Of a stretch of 64,000 bases of DNA, positions 21,655-32,150 are shown in pieces. Made by a program: the position numbers and the translations under genes. The notes under the pieces are model-generated. The model worked only from the letters and a program-made list of their open reading frames with translations. It was not told the DNA's origin and ran no database searches. The DNA comes from Leuctra nigra. Lineage: Eukaryota; Arthropoda; Insecta; Plecoptera; Leuctridae. The stretch is from positions 50,010,121 through 50,074,120 of the forward strand of contig OW203763.1 in NCBI GenBank assembly GCA_934045905.1, read 5' to 3'. Every line of letters begins with the position of its first letter. Within the stretch, counting starts at the first letter, position 1.

Positions 21655-22013
21655 CACTCGGCAAAATATAAAATGGTATGCTAATAAATCTGCATGACTG
21701 GTAGTGATGTTCCTTGACAATCGATCCTTGTTATTATCAATGATATGACATGAGGGCTCACTAGAGCTTCATGACAAGACTACACATAGACTACTTGTCT
21801 TAAGTGATAAGTGATGCATAACCTTCCGTTAGTGTATTATCAAAAATGTATAATCTTAACTCTTAATAAATTGTATTCATTGCCACAGGGAAGGCATATT
21901 CCTGCCGTTCCGCTTGTAAGAGTAACACTTTTTTTTCTGATGGTGCGATCAAATCATTTCCAACCAATTCGATTTGTGTGAATACCGTTTTATATTGTAT
22001 CTTTTGCTGAGTG
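21655..22013. mobile_element. TA-flanked MITE (359 bp), upstream of beat exon
   Basis: The ends CACTCGGCAAAATATAAAA and TTTTGCTGAGTG are flanked by TA on both sides. ATGGTATG near the left end faces ATACCGTTTTAT near the right. It shares the CACTC...GAGTG ends and a central CCTTGTTATTATCAATGAT block with 35954-36162. It ends only 44 bp before the splice acceptor of the first beat exon. Confidence 0.7.
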
Positions 22014-22057
22014 TAAGTGTATTGTTTATATTATACACAATCTTTTATTGCCTCTAG

Positions 22058-22257
22058 CTCTACGGCTGGTGGACATTTCCATACCCAATTACAAGCAAGT
22101 AGCTGGAACTGCTATTTTACGATGCATGTATGATCTTGGACCATCCACGAATCTTTATTCCATTAAATGGTATAAAAATGGTGGTGAATTTTATCGCTAT
22201 TTACCACAAGATGTTCCCCAAGGACAGGCATTTAACTTACCTGGAATTGTAGTTGAC
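22058..22257 (+). CDS. beat: beaten-path (beat)-type gene, Ig-domain exon (first half)
   Basis: The exon runs from a TTGCCTCTAG acceptor to a GAC|GTAAGT donor, 200 bp, entered two bases before a codon boundary and left in phase 0. It encodes LRLVDISIPNYKQVAG, then TAILRCMYDLG with the first Ig cysteine, and LYSIKWYKNGGEFYRYLPQD, ending GIVVD. The block (L)YS-x-KWYK...EFYRY-x-P directly after C-x-YDL is the hallmark of the Beat family of Ig proteins. In Drosophila these secreted or membrane-tethered proteins bind Side-family receptors during motor-axon guidance and synaptic matching. Which of the Beat paralogues this is cannot be told. The signal-peptide exon and the second Ig domain are not in view. 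Confidence 0.8.
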
Positions 22258-22924
22258 GTAAGTACCTAGTATTTCCGCAGACGTTGATGCGAAATACAAT
22301 AAATAAAATTATTAGTTATATTTTTTGAGTGAGCGAAGCGAGTGTCTTCTTTTGAGTTTTAGACTCAAATATTAGTATTTTTCACGTCGTTGCCGTCATG
22401 CTGAAATTTTGCAGACCTTTTGTCGGGGCAAAAGTGACACTAAGAATATTTTGTTTTTATTTTAAATTATTTTTGGAGAAAGGGTGCAATTTAACCGCAT
22501 TTGTTTTGGGTACGATTTAAGCCTTGAGAAACTTTTTAGAAAATATAAATATTTTTTATAATTTTAAAATACTTCTGTGAAATTACACGAGTTCCAACTT
22601 GGGTCATTTTAAATACAATTAATTCAATTATAGTACCATATTTTTTCTAATGTGTTTTAAAAGCGTCACATGAATGTTGTGCTTGTAAATAAGGTAAAAT
22701 TGCGTTATGATATCAATGATATTGTCACACCCATATGAACAGGATAATGCAAAAGTACTCAGGCACTTGTTTTAATGCACAATTCCTAGGGAAAGTGCAT
22801 CAAAGTGCATCAAAGTGTGCAACGCAATATCGAGAAAATGGATTTCCGGCCTTTTACTTCTGAGGTACAGAATATATTAGGCTTATCATCAGTCTGCAAA
22901 ATAAGTAAGAACAATGCTTTCTAG
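22258..22924 (+). other. beat intron between the two Ig exons
   Basis: 667 bp with GTAAGT at its 5' end and GCTTTCTAG at its 3' end. Phase 0 on both sides. AT-rich, with no element that I can bound; GAGCGAAGCGAGTGTC near 22333 resembles the dispersed GCTCGC-rich repeats elsewhere in the window. Confidence 0.7.
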
Positions 22925-23060
22925 CTGGAATCTTCCGACGAATATCAAGTAACTCTACGCAGCTTGACTCTGGAGGGAAGTGGAATCTATAAGTGCGAAG
23001 TGTCCACCGAGGCACCCATGTTCCATACAGTGACAGCTAAGTCCGCCATGACAGTAGTAT
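22925..23060 (+). CDS. beat: beaten-path (beat)-type gene, Ig-domain exon (second half)
   Basis: From the TTTCTAG acceptor the exon encodes LESSDEYQVTLRSLTLEGSG, then IYKCEVSTEAPMFHTVTAKS and AMTVV. It holds the Y-x-C motif of the Ig fold and the CEV-(S/T)-(T/A)-(E/D)AP-(M/L)F-x-T-x-(T/A)A signature that I recall for Beat proteins. It joins the preceding exon in phase 0, completing one V-type Ig domain of about 110 residues. The donor TAT|GTGAGT at 23061 is one candidate end; five further copies of the donor region follow in the 72-bp repeat. Exiting phase is 1. No next exon is recognised downstream in the window. Confidence 0.8.
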
Positions 23061-23373
23061 GTGAGTACAAGGTCTCCACCGAGGCACCCATGTTCCATAC
23101 AGTGACAGCTCAGTCCGCCATGACAGTAGTATGTGAGTACAAGGTCTCCACCGAGGCACCCATGTTCCATACAGTGACAGCTCAGTCCGCCATGACAGTA
23201 GTATGTGAGTACAAGGTCTCCACCGAGGCACCCATGTTCCATACAGTGACAGCTCAGTCCGCCATGACAGTAGTATGTGAGTACAAGGTCTCCACCGAGG
23301 CACCCATGTTCCATACAGTGACAGCTCAGTCCGCCATGACAGTAGTATGTGAGTACAAGGTCTCCACCGAGGC
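23003..23373 (+). repeat. 72-bp tandem repeat of the beat exon end plus splice donor
   Basis: TCCACCGAGGCACCC starts at 23003, 23075, 23147, 23219, 23291 and 23363 (last copy cut by the gap). Each unit holds 58 bp of exon and 14 bp that begin with GTGAGT. Because 72 is 24 codons, the frame stays open through every copy (STEAPMFHTVTAQSAMTVV, then CEYKV). Unit 1 reads ACAGCTAAG, while units 2-5 read ACAGCTCAG and look identical. Confidence 0.95.
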
Positions 23374-23573
23374 NNNNNNNNNNNNNNNNNNNNNNNNNNN
23401 NNNNNNNNNNNNNNNNNNNNNNNNNNNNNNNNNNNNNNNNNNNNNNNNNNNNNNNNNNNNNNNNNNNNNNNNNNNNNNNNNNNNNNNNNNNNNNNNNNNN
23501 NNNNNNNNNNNNNNNNNNNNNNNNNNNNNNNNNNNNNNNNNNNNNNNNNNNNNNNNNNNNNNNNNNNNNNNNN
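23374..23573. other. Assembly gap (200 N)
   Basis: Exactly 200 N, a typical placeholder length, placed inside the 72-bp repeat. The true number of repeat copies is unknown and open frames drawn across it are meaningless. Confidence 0.98.
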
Positions 23574-24432
23574 GAGGGGCCCGTTTCTCGGACCCCGTTC
23601 AAAATATGGAAAAACGCTGAAAGAGCCATGTGTTTCTTTCGGCTTCCTAACATGTATACCAAATATGAACAAAATCGGAGTCGCACATGAAAATCGATTT
23701 GCGGTTTTGGCCTGGAACGACCCCTTACTCTCAGGAATTATCCGTAATAGTGTTTCTTTTACTTTTAAATACTTGTTTGGGTGCTACATATCTCCAAAAA
23801 AATTTAAAAAAAAAACTAAGTTTTTTATTAACTCTTTTTGAATTTACGAGAGTTAGCAGAGGAACCATTTTTTCTTACTCTCAGGAATCATCCGTAATAG
23901 TGTCCCTTTTACTTTTAAATACTTGGTCGGGTGCTACATCTTTCCAAAAAAAAAATTTAAATAATATTTTTGAGTTTTTTTTTTACTCTTTTTTAATTTA
24001 CAAGAGTTTGCAACGGAACCATTTTTTCTAACTCTCGGGAATCATCCCTAATATTGTCCTTCTTTCTTTTAAATACTTGTTTGTGTGCTACTTGTCTTGT
24101 ATTGTCCTTTTTGTCGGTTTTGTGTTTCGGTGTTATGGTGCTGTGAATTAACGTCCTTCTTTCGGTGCTCCGGGGCTGGTGCTCGGTGATAGCTTGATAT
24201 ACCTGCACACACTGGCGTGTGTATAGTAGCCGCTCACAAGAAATCAAAACAAAACATCCTCCTGTCAATGTCACTTTTATGAGCGAAACAAGTTAGTGTT
24301 TACAATCTGAATTACATTGAATATCGTATTGTTTATGCTGTTGCTTGTGATTTTCCTTGTGGCAAACTCGTATAACATTGGATTGTTTTCATTTCCACAG
24401 ATCATGTAGCGGCTGAGTCAAAGTCAAGTGTT
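23574..24432. repeat. Downstream of gap: about 150-bp repeat, 2-3 copies
   Basis: TTACTCTCAGGAAT, TTTTACTTTTAAATACTTG and GGGTGCTACAT, then a poly-A/T stretch and GGAACCATTTTTTC, recur starting near 23725, 23875 and 24028 with increasing divergence. 23574-23720 carries a dispersed repeat (GGACCCCGTTCAAAATATGG; CCTGGAACGACCC, seen also near 6465 and 60890). No gene is visible up to the 161-bp array. Confidence 0.7.
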
Positions 24433-25720
24433 GACTTTGTCAACACTTGGAACACGGTTATCTTATTTGGCAGTGATTTCTTGAAAGATTCGATGAAGTT
24501 CAGGACATGCTACGATCTTGTTTGCATGGAATTGCAGTCCACTCTCTTCAGTTTCACTCCGCACGTGTACTTAGCTGTTGAAGACTGAAGACGGACTTTG
24601 TCAACACTTGGAACACGGTTATCTTATTTGGCAGTGATTTCTTGAAAGATTCGATGAAGTTCAGGACATGCTACGATCTTGTTTGCATGGAATTGCAGTC
24701 CACTCTCTTCAGTTTCACTCCGCACGTGTACTTAGCTGTTGAAGACTGAAGACGGACTTTGTCAACACTTGGAACACGTTTATCTTATTTGGCAGTGATT
24801 TCTTGAAAGATTCGATGAAGTTCAGGACATGCTACGATCTTGTTTGCATGGAATTGCAGTCCACTCTCTTCAGTTTCACTCCGCACGTGTACTTAGCTGT
24901 TGAAGACTGAAGACGGACTTTGTCAACACTTGGAACACGGTTATCTTATTTGGCAGTGATTTCTTGAAAGATTCGATGAAGTTCAGGACATGCTACGATC
25001 TTGTTTGCATGGAATTGCAGTCCACTCTCTTCAGTTTCACTCCGCACGTGTACTTAGCTGTTGAAGACTGAAGACGGACTTTGTCAACACTTGGAACACG
25101 GTTATCTTATTTGGCAGTGATTTCTTGAAAGATTCGATGAAGTTCAGGACATGCTACGATCTTGTTTGCATGGAATTGCAGTCCACTCTCTTCAGTTTCA
25201 CTCCGCACGTGTACTTAGCTGTTGAAGACTGAAGACGGACTTTGTCAACACTTGGAACACGGTTATCTTATTTGGCAGTGATTTCTTGAAAGATTCGATG
25301 AAGTTCAGGACATGCTACGATCTTGTTTGCATGGAATTGCAGTCCACTCTCTTCAGTTTCACTCCGCACGTGTACTTAGCTGTTGAAGACTGAAGACGGA
25401 CTTTGTCAACACTTGGAACACGGTTATCTTATTTGGCAGTGATTTCTTGAAAGATTCGATGAAGTTCAGGACATGCTACGATCTTGTTTGCATGGAATTG
25501 CAGTCCACTCTCTTCAGTTTCACTCCGCACGTGTACTTAGCTGTTGAAGACTGAAGACGGACTTTGTCAACACTTGGAACACGTTTATCTTATTTGGCAG
25601 TGATTTCTTGAAAGATTCGATGAAGTTCAGGACATGCTACGATCTTGTTTGCATGGAATTGCAGTCCACTCTCTTCAGTTTCACTCCGCACGTGTACTTA
25701 GCTGTTGAAGACTGAAGACG
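24433..25720. repeat. 161-bp satellite, exactly eight copies
   Basis: GACTTTGTCAACACTTGG starts at 24433 and every 161 bp after it up to 25560; the array ends at 25720. Copies look identical apart from one site: ACACGGTTATC in copies 1, 2, 4, 5, 6 and 7, and ACACGTTTATC in copies 3 and 8. The last unit is followed directly by unrelated sequence. No protein is encoded. Confidence 0.97.
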
Positions 25721-27180
25721 GACTCACAGTCATTGTGCGCTCAGTCAAAGTACAAATAAAAAATAATTGTAAATTGTACTTGCGGTAACTGGTAAATGCG
25801 TTGATAACGCGTTGATAAGCGAGCACGGATACGTGCAAAACCTCGAACCATAATTCCTTAAAAGCCGGTAATAATATACCTAAAACAACTGAAATCTAGA
25901 AGCACGATCCACTAAATTATATAAAAAATAGCTGAATTTGCTTCTCATTGCAAGTTATTGCAACAGTTATTGCAAGTCATTGCAACATGATACACACTCA
26001 TGTGTATTTATTTCAGTAGGTATTTAGGTACGTAGGTATTATGGAATTATTATAAATAAAAAATACAGAGATTCAAACCACAAAAAAGGCCATTATCTAA
26101 GTGCTAATATGAGCAAACATAATTTAAGAAACATTATCCAAACAGTTACTTGCCGTTCCGTATAAAAGAGCTTATTTCTTCTAGCACATTGCTTACCTAA
26201 CACAAACCTAACACATTGTATCTGATACAAATGAAATAAATATTTCATAAACATAATTTCAATTATCAACCAACCAATCTATTTCTACAATCAAGCAGAC
26301 ATTTCATCGGTCTACAAATAATTTGCTCAGCCTTTGAAAAGATTGGAAGTAAGACTGCATGTTAAAACTGTCATAAACAATAAATACCTATACCTATTAA
26401 CTACATCTTCAAAAATAATAAAATAAACCCTAAGTATAACCTCGCATGTATTGCTTTAACTATTATCTAACCGCAAAGAAATAATTGTTACGTATTCAAA
26501 CAATAATAGATAGACAGCTGCTTGCTTCCGAGTTGTTTTGAATGGAGCGCATCGGGCGGCCGCAACGGACTCCTCGAACCTACAATGCTATTTATATGGG
26601 AAAACGCGATTTTTTTTATTTGTGAACGGATCTTTCTCAAAAACTATACAGGTCTAAGTTAGTATGAGATGAAGGTGTGTGCAAAATTTCAGATCGATAC
26701 GTTGACCGGTGCGGCCTGGGTTGAACCAGCAAAAAAAACAAAAACAAACACACACACAGAGAAAGTGCCGCAAGAGTCAAGTGGAGACGCTCGCTCCGCT
26801 CGCTTAATTATTGCACGCACCTATTCACTTCACTTCTTTAAATGGTACATCTATGTAACTATCGCCTTGATTTGTGAACGACTATCTGATTGGTTATAGA
26901 TTTTATGTAAAAGCGACCCTTATTGGCTTGAAATAAATGACGTCATACTTGTTTCCACTTTGGATATAGGCTAGGTATGATTCTCGGAAAAACTTGCAGC
27001 GCGCCTGCAGTCATCCCCCAGCCCAACTACCTGCTAATGACTTGTGGAAGGAAAGAGATCAATGGGAAGGAAGGAAAGAGATCAATGGGAAGGAAGGACA
27101 CATTTCATTTCCTGTGATTTGTTGTCTGGGTTATTGATTTTCTCTCAAGAGATAGATAGGGAGTTTGTAGACTGTGAAAA
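25721..27180. other. Intergenic with dispersed repeats
   Basis: 25795-25860 carries the GCGTTGATAAGCGAGCACGGATACG repeat seen at eight or so places in the window. 25945-25990 is a short ATTGCAA-type direct repeat. 26570-26815 belongs to the family ending GGAGACGCTCGCTCCGCTCGC (relatives near 32910, 41770 and 45825). 27045-27100 holds a short duplication of GAAAGAGATCAATGGGAAGGAAG. No gene recognised. Confidence 0.5.
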
Positions 27181-27376
27181 TATTATATTTTTGTCAAATT
27201 ATTTCACCTAAAAGTAACTTTAAAAGTAACGAAAATAAGTTACAAGTTCCTGTAAAATAGTAACTTAGTTACTCCCAAAGTTACTTAGGATTAAAAGTAA
27301 CTAGTTACCCCAAAAGTTACCTAAAAAGTAACTAGTTACCAGTAACTAGTTACTTTCGTTAAGTTACTACCCAACT
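27181..27376. mobile_element. GTAACT-rich hAT-like fragment (one end)
   Basis: Dense AAAGTAACTAGTTAC repeats end at GTTACTACCCAACTCTG. That terminus is the inverted form of CAGAGTTGGGTAGTAAC and close to the CAGACTTGGGTAGTAAC terminus of the complete element at 28272. A left end is not visible. Confidence 0.55.
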
Positions 27377-28271
27377 CTGCAAATAAGCGAAACGTGATGG
27401 ATTTACTTCGGAATCTTTTTATATGCACTTTTTTATTTTAAAATTCGTGTTTCCATAGGGCAGTAATAAAGGAGAAACAATTGAAATTAAAGTTAAGTTA
27501 CAAGTTTACTTTTTCAGCCATAACAAAAATTTATAAGGAGGGATGCCCATGTAGATTTTCCGAAAATATTCTTTGATGAAATTTAAAATTGTAATAAATT
27601 TGTTCTACAGTTCAACTATATTTTAATGAAAAAGATTCATCAATCTTGTATCTTGAAACTCTCGACTTATATAGTCACGATACATCGTGGTTTCGAAACC
27701 GCGATCCATCCCTGCATGATTGGTTGCATAACCATCAGGGACGACTGTGTATCTGCCAGTGCACTTTGTTCATGCCTGGTCAGCGGTATTGATAGCCGCC
27801 GAACCAAGAGGTGATAGTCGAGGAGTCGGCCAGAAGATCCAGCCACGGCAACATCGTTTGGACTCCAGGGGCGCGGGACATACGCGGGACGTGCGGGACG
27901 GGCATGGGGCCGAGGACCACGTGTCTGGTCGGACATTGTGAGATAAGTGCCAGAACAGTTTCACCCTTGTAGCTTCACTTCTCAATGTTACTTTATTCTC
28001 TGCCTAATAATAAATTGCTCTCTATGTAAATGTATTTCTATTCTATCTATAGTTACACCAACCCCCAAATTGTATAATGATCCCAACGAGAAAGGCATTC
28101 TCGTGACAATATTGAGTATTCAATGTCATGTCTGAGTTAAAGGAAAGTTATTTTGAATTTGGCGTATAACTTTTAAAAACGTACGGGTAGGTGTACATAT
28201 TGTAATACTAATACACATAGTATCTTTTTTTGAAAAAATCGATCGGTGGAAAATAGTTTAAATCTAATATT
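27377..28271. other. Intergenic; GC-rich minus-strand open frame of 89 codons
   Basis: 27667-27936 (-) is locally GC-rich and open (MSDQTRGPRPHARPARPAYV...). It has no recognisable domain, and the opposite strand is also partly open. It may be an exon of an unknown gene or chance; I do not call it a gene. Confidence 0.25.
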
Positions 28272-28828
28272 CAGACTTGGGTAGTAACGTAACGAAAGTA
28301 ACGCGTTACTGTAACGAAATTACTTTTTTGGGTAACGAGCCAGTAATTTCATTACATTTTTTTCAAGTAATAAGTAATATAATCTCACTACTTTTATCAG
28401 AGTAATTTGACGTTTGTAACGCGTTACCGTGAGACTCGCCCACACTTTTCCGCTTGTATGTAATTTTCAAAAATATGGATAGATGACAGCACTCGCCAGG
28501 CTTATTTTTTAATTTCCACTACGCAAAGTCACACAAAGTACAAAACAATAGTAATTAATTGTCAAACGGAAACGGCTTAAAATTACTTCGCTCTTATTGT
28601 GACTTCTTAAACATTCTTATTTGTATCCGCTTCCAATAATTTTCCCTTGGTTAAAAATTTCTGGAAAAAGTAATTTTTGAGAGTAATTTCACTACTTTTT
28701 ATCTTAAAAAGTAAAGTAATTTCATTACATTTCTGAAGTAGTAATTTACCAGTAGTTTTATTACATTTTTTTCCAAGTAATAAGTAATATAATCTCACTA
28801 CTTTTAAAAAGTAATTTACCCAAGTCTG
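28272..28828. mobile_element. hAT-like MITE (557 bp) with perfect 8-bp duplication
   Basis: The ends are CAGACTTGGGTA and TACCCAAGTCTG. CTAATATT flanks both sides (28264-28271 and 28829-28836) without mismatch. The interior is made of GTAACG/AAGTAATTT-type motifs repeated on both strands. An 8-bp duplication with CA...TG ends fits the hAT superfamily. Non-coding. Confidence 0.9.
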
Positions 28829-28836
28829 CTAATATT

Positions 28837-29139
28837 TACAAGGAAAACTACTGTGTTTTTGAACTTCCCATGTAAAAGATACTCAAATTTAAATAGTGAT
28901 ATATTATCTGGGAAATTAATTCGGATACTCCACTTTTTCTTGCGTTTATATGGTGCACAAAGAAATTATTTATTAAATAAGCATAGATAAATGTTCAGAC
29001 TTCTATCGGAGATCTCGCTGCTTGAACACATCTGATATCCTCCATAATACTATGTCTAGTCCCAAAGAATCCACCAGAGGTCAGTCGTGTTCCTTATTTT
29101 CTCGAATTGCATCGAATTTACCTTCTTCGTTGAGAGATT
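28837..29139. other. Intergenic, nothing identified
   Basis: AT-rich sequence with no gene, repeat boundary or motif that I can support. Confidence 0.4.
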
Positions 29140-31249
29140 ACAATATATCGTTATCTATTGGTACGGTCGCTTCACTCAGCCAAGTCGTACGGCGCGCACA
29201 CTCTCACCCACGGTATATCGATACCGTTCAAATCTAAAGGTACATAATAAACTAAGCAGCAGACAAAACACTTTTACTATAAGAAACTACATGCTATTTT
29301 GTCCTACTATGGTCTTAAAATTGGAAAATCTCACATTGTTGCGTAATATCTTAATTTCGTGCTATGGTCCAACCCAATACATGTTTCAAATTTGGGAACA
29401 ACATGGTATTCCGTTTGCGGTTCTAGAGTGCTGTGAAAATCGTGAAATTGTACGGCTTCTGATGTGTCTGATGATTCAGATTCATCTTCCAATAAATTCC
29501 GCGGTCTTTGCCACAGCCTATACACAGCTGGGCCGATTGATCTGATATTTTAACCACGTATCCAGGTTGTCTGCCTGATGATACCTTGCCCTTATCAATT
29601 TTTTCAGCCTCCATTTAGAAACCGGAAGTGACGTCATACTTTAAAAAGGCTGGACCGATCGGAACGAAATTTGCGCCAATCGATTCAGACGGTCATCTAT
29701 ATGGAATATCTATAGACAAAATGTAAATGTATTACTATACTGAAACCATAAACTAGGAAAACGATAGTGTAACGCGTTGATGAGCGAGCACGGATACGCG
29801 CAACACTTCGAACCGAAATTCTGTCTATCGAAAATGTCCTTAAAACTTAAAAGACAATCATTCTTGAATTTCTTCACAGACTTGTATGAAAATCTCAAAA
29901 AATTCCTAAAATATTTCCCATTAACCATGCAAAGTTTATAGTTGATCGATCAAACGGTTCCTTGTTAATTTTAAAAAGTCACATGATCTCGTTCAAAAAA
30001 TATACCTGGGGGACCACTCATGGATATAAATGTGTGTACACAAAATAAATATTTCTGTTGAACAGTCATATCTATGCTCTGTTACACATCATGTACAAAA
30101 GAACAAAACTAATCCAACAAAATTCCGCGTATATCCACACCAAAATTTATAACAAAATTCCTAATAGGATAAAGGAAGCCTAATAAATGCCTAGTAAATG
30201 CCTAATAAACTGAGGAGCAGACGAAACACTTTTACTGTAAGCAACAACATGGCATTTTCGGCCTACTGGATCTCAAAATTGGGAAATCTCATATTGTTGC
30301 GAAATAACTTAATTTCGAGCTATGGCCCACCTGACAACATATACCAAATTTGGGAACAATACGTTATGCCGTTTGGGTGCTAGAGGGCCGTGAAAACAGT
30401 GAAATTACACCCCTTTTAAAAGCTATCTGATGATGATGATTCAGATATCAGGAAACGTTGCTATCACCGCCACAGCCTAAACGGCTGAACCGATCAACCT
30501 GAAATTTTTACCACATATGCACTTTTGGCGTCTGATGATACCTTGCCTCTTGTGATTTTTTGTGCCGCCATTTTTAAACCGGAAGTGACGTCATATCTCA
30601 AAAACGTCTGGACCGATTAGAACGAAATTAGCGCCATTCGATTTAGACGGTCATCTATATGAAGTATCAATAAAAAAAATATTATTTTCTTATTTTCTGA
30701 ACCGGAAGTGACGTCATAAATACGCAATATTTAACTTATTTCAACAAATTATACTTAAAATACATACATAAGTAACTTACATTGTAACATAGACAATACA
30801 AATTATAAATTCAAGGAGGCAGTGTTCTCGGCCGCCATTCCTGAAACCGGAAGTGACGTAATATATCTAAAACGCCTGTACCGTTTGCAACTGAACTAGC
30901 TCCTGCGTATTCATTCTGCAACTTTTTTTGAAACTCAATTGTGAAAAATGAATAAACAAATTAACGGTACCGGAAATGGCGGCAGGAACCACTAAATGAA
31001 ACCGGTAGTGACGTCATATATTACATACGGCAAGACCGATTTTACGGAAATATAGGGATTATGAATTCAGATGGTCGTTCATAAAGTATCAACTAGATTG
31101 TTTTCCTATTACCTATACCGGAAATGACGTCATAAATATGCTAAATGACGTCATAAATATGATAATTGACACAAAATTCACCACTTTATACTTTTAAATA
31201 GATATTTAGTAAACCTACTTTGTAAATAATTATAAATTCAAGGTTGCAG
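29140..31249 (+). repeat. Composite dispersed repeat, module chain of the motif array (copy 3)
   Basis: Modules in order: CACTCAGCCAAGTCGTAC start; AAACACTTTTACT and CTACTATGG-type segment; GCCACAGCCTA; two ACCGGAAGTGACGTCATA-type blocks with CGTCTGGACCGATTAGAACG; AACTAGCTCCTGCGTATTC; AAATATGCTAAATGACGTC. A second start-like stretch near 30195 (AATAAACTGAGGAGCAGACGAAAC) shows an internal duplication. 29765-30010 is another dispersed family (relative, inverted, at 45830-46120). No coding gene; open frames here are repeat-derived. Confidence 0.7.
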
Positions 31250-32150
31250 TGTTCTCGGCCGCCATTTTTAAAACCGGAAGTGACGTCATATATTGAAAAC
31301 AGCTGTACCGATTGCAACCAAATTTTGGAAATGTGTAGGACTAATAATTATGAATTGAAGACGACATTATTTTCGGCCGCCATTGTTAAAACCGGAAGTG
31401 ACGTCATATATCGAAAACGGCTGTACCGATTGCAACCAAATTTTGGAAATATGGAGGACTAATAATTATGAATGAAATACGACATTATTTTCGGCCGCCA
31501 TTGTTAAAACCGGAAGTGACGTCATATATCGAAAACGGCTGTACCGATTGCAACCAAATTTTGGAAATATGTAGGAATTATAATTATGGATTAAAGGCGA
31601 CATTATTTTTGGCCGCCATTGTTAAAACCGGAAGTAACGTCATATATCAAAAACGGCTGTACCGATAGCAACCAAATTTTGGAAATGTGTAGGACTTATA
31701 ATTATGAATTAAAGACGACATTATTTTCGGCCGCCATTGTTAAAACCGGAAGTGACGTCATATGTCGAAATCGTCTGTACCGATTGCAACCAAATTTTGG
31801 AAATATGGAGGACTAAAAATTATGAATTAAAGACGACATTATTTTCGGCCGTCATTGTTAAAACCGGAAGGGACGTCATATATCGAAAACGTCTGTACCG
31901 ATTGCAACCAAATTTTGGAAATATGTAGGACTTATAATTATGGATAAAAAGACGACATTATTTTCGGCCGCCATTGGTTAAACCGGAAGTGACGTCATAT
32001 ATCGAAATCGTCTGTACCGATTGCAACCAAATTGTGCAATTATGTAGGACTTATAATTATGAATTCAAGACGACATTATTTTCGGCCGCTATTTCAAAAC
32101 CGGAAGTGACGTCATATATCGAAAACGGCTGGATCGATTATAACGAAACT
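31250..32150 (+). repeat. 118-bp satellite with ETS/CRE/YY1-like sites, eight units
   Basis: ACCGGAAG starts at 31273, 31391, 31509, 31627, 31745, 31863, 31982 and 32099, a step of 117-119 bp. Most units contain ACCGGAAGTGACGTCATAT, then GGCTGTACCGATTGCAACC, AAATTTTGGAAAT, GACGACATTATTTTCGG and CCGCCATTGTT. CCGGAAGT is an ETS-type core, TGACGTCA is a perfect cAMP-response element and GCCGCCAT is a YY1/Pho-type core. Unit 4 (GTAACGTCA) and unit 6 (GGGACGTCA) carry single-base changes in the CRE. Non-coding despite short open frames. Confidence 0.95.

Noticed and set aside
22955..23686. Minus-strand and alternative-frame open frames across the 72-bp repeat and the N gap
   Set aside because: They are shadows of the repeat, and the gap makes any frame across it meaningless.
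24433..25720. CRISPR-like array
   Set aside because: Whole 161-bp units are identical with no variable spacers, and the DNA is eukaryotic; it is a satellite.
31244..31928. Overlapping 60-70-codon frames (KPEVTSYIENGCTDCN-type peptides)
   Set aside because: They are the translation of the 118-bp satellite; frames break and restart with small indels between units.
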